Below are positions 60,670 to 64,000 of a stretch of DNA of 64,000 nt, one piece after another. The position numbers and the translations under genes were made by a program. The stretch's first letter is position 1; each line of letters starts with the position of its first letter. Source of the DNA: Prevotella sp. UBA2754 (GTDB lineage: Bacteria > Bacteroidota > Bacteroidia > Bacteroidales > Bacteroidaceae); NCBI GenBank assembly GCA_002353295.1, contig DEJG01000023.1, positions 1 to 64,000 on the forward strand. Reading direction: 5' to 3'. The notes under the pieces are model-generated. The model did not search any database, was not told the DNA's origin, and saw only the letters and a list, made by a program, of their open reading frames with translations.

Positions 60670-61587
60670 ATGATCACAACGGCAGAGACATATCACGTAC
60701 CCGTACTCTTGCAAGAGAGTGTCGACGGACTTGACATCAAGCCCGATGGCATCTATGTGGATGTCACTTTCGGTGGCGGTGGTCACAGCAAAGAAATTCT
60801 ATCCAGACTGAGCAGAAAAGGCCATTTGTATAGTTTTGACCAAGATGCAGATGCCGAACAGAACATCGTAGATGACGAGCGATTCACTTTCGTTCGCAGT
60901 AACTTCAGATACCTTGTCAACTGGATGCGTTACTATCACGTTGACGAAATTGACGGACTGTTGGCCGACTTAGGTGTTTCTTCGCACCATTTTGATGACG
61001 AGACAAGAGGTTTCTCCTTCCGATTCGACGCCCCACTGGACATGCGTATGAATAAAAGAGCAGGCAAAACGGCTGCTGACATCCTCAATGAATACGAAGA
61101 AGAACGCCTTGCGGATATTTTCTACCTTTATGGAGAACTAAAGAACGCCCGCCGCATAGCGTCAGCTATTGCCAACTATCGGCAACAGAAAAACATGGAG
61201 ACCACAGGAGATCTGGTAGCGGCAACAGAAAAAATGATGCGATCGGAAAAAGAGAAAAAGGACCTTGCCAGACTCTTCCAAGCTCTTCGTATAGAAGTCA
61301 ATCACGAAATGGACGCCCTGAGGGACATGCTCAAAGGATGTTGTTCCATCTTAAAAAAAGGAGGCCGCCTCAGTGTCATCACCTATCACTCCCTCGAAGA
61401 CCGCATAGTGAAAAATGTGATGAAAGCAGGTAACCCAGAAGGAAAGATTGAGCAGGACTTCTTTGGACGTATTTCCAGTCCGCTCCGCCTTGTCAACAAC
61501 AAGGTGATTACCCCTGGTGACAAAGAAATAGAAAACAACCCACGAAGCAGGAGTGCAAAACTTCGCATAGCAGAAAAAACAATATAG
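60670..61587 (+). CDS. rsmH: 16S rRNA (cytosine(1402)-N4)-methyltransferase
   Basis: The 305-residue protein has the RsmH/MraW signatures HVPVLLQESVDGL, the SAM-binding VDVTFGGGGHSKEIL, LADLGVSSHHFDDETRGFSF, the ALRIEVNHEMDAL block, and LSVITYHSLEDRIVKNVM. It methylates C1402 in the decoding centre. It is the second gene of the dcw cluster, 2 nt before the ftsL-like gene. Confidence 0.95.
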   Translation: MITTAETYHVPVLLQESVDGLDIKPDGIYVDVTFGGGGHSKEILSRLSRKGHLYSFDQDADAEQNIVDDERFTFVRSNFRYLVNWMRYYHVDEIDGLLADLGVSSHHFDDETRGFSFRFDAPLDMRMNKRAGKTAADILNEYEEERLADIFYLYGELKNARRIASAIANYRQQKNMETTGDLVAATEKMMRSEKEKKDLARLFQALRIEVNHEMDALRDMLKGCCSILKKGGRLSVITYHSLEDRIVKNVMKAGNPEGKIEQDFFGRISSPLRLVNNKVITPGDKEIENNPRSRSAKLRIAEKTI

Positions 61588-61589
61588 GC

Positions 61590-62072
61590 ATGAAGGAAAA
61601 GGATTCACCAATCATCAGCGATGCCGAAGAGACTGTCAAGTTGGAGGAAGAAATCCAGACAGAAACCCAGGAAGACAACAAAGAAAAGGCATTGCAAGAC
61701 ACCATCAAGAAAATAAAGGAGACTGCAAGGGAAGAAGACCCACGACCTTCACAGCAGTTGAATCTCCGGTCTATTCTTGGTGGCGACATCCTCACTGCCC
61801 AGATGGTTCGTTCACAGATCTGGCTTTTTGTCCTCATTGTTGCATTTACGATTGTCTATGTAGCTTTCCGCTACCAGTGTCAACAAGACATGCAGGCCAT
61901 CGACAGACTGGAAACACAACTCAAGGATGCCAAGAACAAGGCACTTGCTGCTTCCAGTACCCTAACAGAGAAATGCCGTGAGAGCCATGTGCTGGACATA
62001 TTACAACAAAACAAGGACTCGTTGCTGCATATATCCGACCAGCCTCCTTACATTATACAAATACCCGAATAA
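61590..62072 (+). CDS. ftsL: FtsL-like division protein
   Basis: The 160-residue protein has a long acidic cytoplasmic N-terminus, one transmembrane helix (about 76-94: IWLFVLIVAFTIVYVAFRY) and a short periplasmic coiled coil. This matches the single-pass FtsL/DivIC layout at the position between rsmH and ftsI where ftsL is expected. Sequence conservation of FtsL is always low, so the name rests on context and topology. Confidence 0.8.
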   Translation: MKEKDSPIISDAEETVKLEEEIQTETQEDNKEKALQDTIKKIKETAREEDPRPSQQLNLRSILGGDILTAQMVRSQIWLFVLIVAFTIVYVAFRYQCQQDMQAIDRLETQLKDAKNKALAASSTLTEKCRESHVLDILQQNKDSLLHISDQPPYIIQIPE

Positions 62073-62081
62073 AAGACCGTC

Positions 62082-64000
62082 ATGAGTAAATTTGACAATG
62101 ATAAAGTAATACCGCGCTATATGGTGATTGCCGTAGTGCTCACTCTGATAGGAGTTGCCGTTATTGGCAAGGCCTTCTATATCATGACGGCAAAGAAGCA
62201 GTACTGGACAGATGTGGCAGACCGACTGAAACGTGACAGTGTCAGTGTAAAACCGAAACGAGGCAACATTCTCAGTTGCGACGGACAATTGATGGCCACC
62301 TCCATCCCTGAATACAAAATCTTCATGGACTTCAAAGCCGGCGGTGAAGAGAAGGATTCTATCTGGAAAGTCAAGGTAGACTCCATCTGCATGGGATTAC
62401 ACGAAATATTTCCACAAAAAAGTGCGGAAGAATTCAAGAAACATCTGGAGGAAGGCCACCAAAAGCAGTCACAGCACTGGCCCATTTGGCCTCGTCGTAT
62501 CGACTATAACACCTATACAGAAGTGAAACAACTTCCTCTATTTAGGATGTCTAAGTACAAGAGTGGTTTCCACGAAGAAGAATTTAATGCACGCCGGCGT
62601 CCGTTCGGTTCGCTGGGTGAACGCACTATCGGCTCACTGTTTGGCGCAAAAGACAGTGCACGCTTAGGATTGGAACTGTCATACGACTCCTTACTTCGCG
62701 GAACTCCGGGTCTAACAAACCGCAGAAAAGTCTTGAATAAATACATGAACATCCCTGTCACATTACCTGTTGACGGTTGCGATATCGTAACAACGATTGA
62801 CGTCAACATGCAAGATCTGGCAGAACGCGCTGTCATTGAGGAATTAAAACTGATAGGCGGTGACCTCGGTGTGGCAATCCTGATGGAAGTTGAAACTGGT
62901 GATATCAAAGCTATTGTCAACATGACACGTTGTCCAGACGGAGAATACCGAGAAATCAAGAATAATGCTGTGGCCGACTTGCGCGAACCAGGTTCTGTGT
63001 TCAAGACTGCTTCTATGCTCGTGGCTTTAGACGACGGAGTAGTAGACACCACTTATACTGTCAATACAGGTGGGGGCGTCTATCCCATGCACGGACGAGA
63101 AATGAAAGATCACAACTGGCGCCGTGGTGGCTATGGAACCATCTCACTGCCACGCATTCTGGAAGTCAGTTCAAATATTGGCGTCAGCCGCATCATTGAC
63201 GACAAATACGGGAACAGGCCAGAACGATTTATTGAAGGTATCTATCGTACGGGGTTGGCTGCCGACCTGAAACTACCCATTAAAGGATATGCACGTCCAC
63301 ACATCCGCATGCCGGAAAAAGACAAATACGGACACTGGACCAACTGGAGCAAGACTGCTCTCCCCTGGATGTCAATTGGCTATGAAACTCAAATTCCACC
63401 GATTTCAACGGTAACTTTCTATAATGCCATAGCAAATGACGGAATCATGATGCGTCCACGTTTTGTGAAGTGTGTGATGAAAGATGGAAAAGTTATCGCA
63501 GAATTTCCACCAGAAAAGGTGATGGAGCGTAGAATAGCCAAGCCACAAACGATCAAGACCATGCAAACCATTTTGGAACATGTGGTCAGTCAAGGACTGG
63601 GCAAAAAAGCCGGTTCACGCATGTTTAAGGTTGCAGGAAAGACGGGAACTGCCCAAATAGCAGAAGGTGGAGGTTATAAAACAGGTATCGTGAAATACTG
63701 GTTATCGTTTGCAGGATATTTTCCTGCCAACAATCCACGCTACAGTTGTATCGTCTGTTTGAAGAAATCGGGTCTTCCTGCATCTGGTGGCGGTATGAGC
63801 GGTGTCGTTTTCCACCATATCGCAGAGGGTGTGATGGCTCGCAACCTCAAGTTGGATGTCAAAGATGCACATGATACGACCTCTATATGCATACCTGATG
63901 TCAAGGACGGCAACATCCTTGACGCCAGCTACGCTTTGAGGAAGTTGGGAATCCAAACAAACCAATCATGGGGTGGTTCTTATGCAAATGGTAATCCTAT
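62082..64000 (+). CDS. ftsI: septal peptidoglycan transpeptidase FtsI/PBP3 (3' partial)
   Basis: The reading frame from ATG 62082 is open to the window end (about 639 codons seen). It has an N-terminal transmembrane helix, the PBP dimerisation domain with KPKRGNILSCDGQLMATS, and the transpeptidase domain with the active-site serine in REPGSVFKTASM, the SSN motif (VSSNIGVSR) and the KTGTA motif (VAGKTGTAQIAE). It ends in what looks like the start of a PASTA domain (CIPDVKDGNILDASYALRKL). It crosslinks septal peptidoglycan with FtsW, FtsL and partners. The 3' end lies outside the window. Confidence 0.95.
   Translation, partial: MSKFDNDKVIPRYMVIAVVLTLIGVAVIGKAFYIMTAKKQYWTDVADRLKRDSVSVKPKRGNILSCDGQLMATSIPEYKIFMDFKAGGEEKDSIWKVKVDSICMGLHEIFPQKSAEEFKKHLEEGHQKQSQHWPIWPRRIDYNTYTEVKQLPLFRMSKYKSGFHEEEFNARRRPFGSLGERTIGSLFGAKDSARLGLELSYDSLLRGTPGLTNRRKVLNKYMNIPVTLPVDGCDIVTTIDVNMQDLAERAVIEELKLIGGDLGVAILMEVETGDIKAIVNMTRCPDGEYREIKNNAVADLREPGSVFKTASMLVALDDGVVDTTYTVNTGGGVYPMHGREMKDHNWRRGGYGTISLPRILEVSSNIGVSRIIDDKYGNRPERFIEGIYRTGLAADLKLPIKGYARPHIRMPEKDKYGHWTNWSKTALPWMSIGYETQIPPISTVTFYNAIANDGIMMRPRFVKCVMKDGKVIAEFPPEKVMERRIAKPQTIKTMQTILEHVVSQGLGKKAGSRMFKVAGKTGTAQIAEGGGYKTGIVKYWLSFAGYFPANNPRYSCIVCLKKSGLPASGGGMSGVVFHHIAEGVMARNLKLDVKDAHDTTSICIPDVKDGNILDASYALRKLGIQTNQSWGGSYANGNP

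Overview
The window reads as chromosome of a Bacteroidales bacterium, most likely a Prevotella-like member of the Prevotellaceae. The reasons are promoters of the Bacteroidota type (TTTG, 19-20 nt, then TAnnTTTG), an arginine cluster of the Bacteroides kind (argR, an acyltransferase, argG, argC, argD, proC, proB, proA and a succinylornithine-type carbamoyltransferase), the glycine-lipid pair glsB/glsA, the DUF4292/EnvC/TPR/dut block, and many secreted proteins with a C-terminal 'GRKLxG.P...GIYI..GKK' tail. No rRNA, tRNA, CRISPR array or intact insertion sequence was seen.

Layout. (1) Positions 482-17117 hold a tightly packed twelve-gene plus-strand operon: a TPR-like protein, a YwqG/DUF1963 protein, a large TPR protein, two giant three-module CbbX/CfxQ-type AAA+ ATPases, zinc-ribbon proteins, a membrane-anchored protein-kinase-like protein, a zinc ribbon-FHA protein, three membrane proteins with periplasmic SH3-like domains, and a pentapeptide-repeat membrane protein. 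I know of no characterised system with this composition, and it is the best candidate for an undescribed system. (2) Positions 17118-19514 are a decay zone with hairpin repeats, a DUF4143-type ATPase broken by two frameshifts, and the tail of a second ATPase. (3) From 19515 come GtrA and then argR-acyltransferase-argG-argC. (4) Positions 23320-34237 are a roughly 10.9 kb insertion between argC and argD. It carries two related cassettes, each with a membrane-anchored beta-propeller/AraC regulator, a secreted beta-helix-like protein and a secreted 67-residue-repeat protein. A chimeric argD-5'/argC-3' scar lies between the cassettes. Four promoters in this insertion carry TGTTAGTC operators at a fixed 20 nt from the -7 box. 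(5) Positions 34238-42531 are argD-proC-XRE/cupin-acyl-CoA synthetase-proB-proA-argF'-ltaE. (6) On the minus strand follow a CYTH protein, a 47-residue membrane protein, prfB and a long-chain acyl-CoA ligase. (7) Positions 46355-51927 hold a TPR lipoprotein, a TlpA-like thioredoxin, small membrane proteins and an M20 deacylase. Two of these transcription units start from near-identical 64-nt promoter copies. (8) Next come the envC-like, DUF4292, TPR and dut genes, then a dGTPase-like gene and glsB/glsA. (9) The dcw cluster begins at 60212: mraZ, rsmH, an ftsL-like gene and ftsI, which runs off the end. Three 10-bp repeats resembling MraZ boxes precede mraZ.

How the parts work together. The arginine and proline genes form one biosynthetic block that has been split by the regulator/secreted-protein cassettes, and argD now has its own promoter. 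The AAA+/kinase/FHA operon looks like an envelope-linked phospho-signalling and protein-remodelling machine: SH3-like domains outside, with the kinase, the FHA reader, zinc ribbons and AAA+ motors inside. Its physiological role cannot be read from the sequence.
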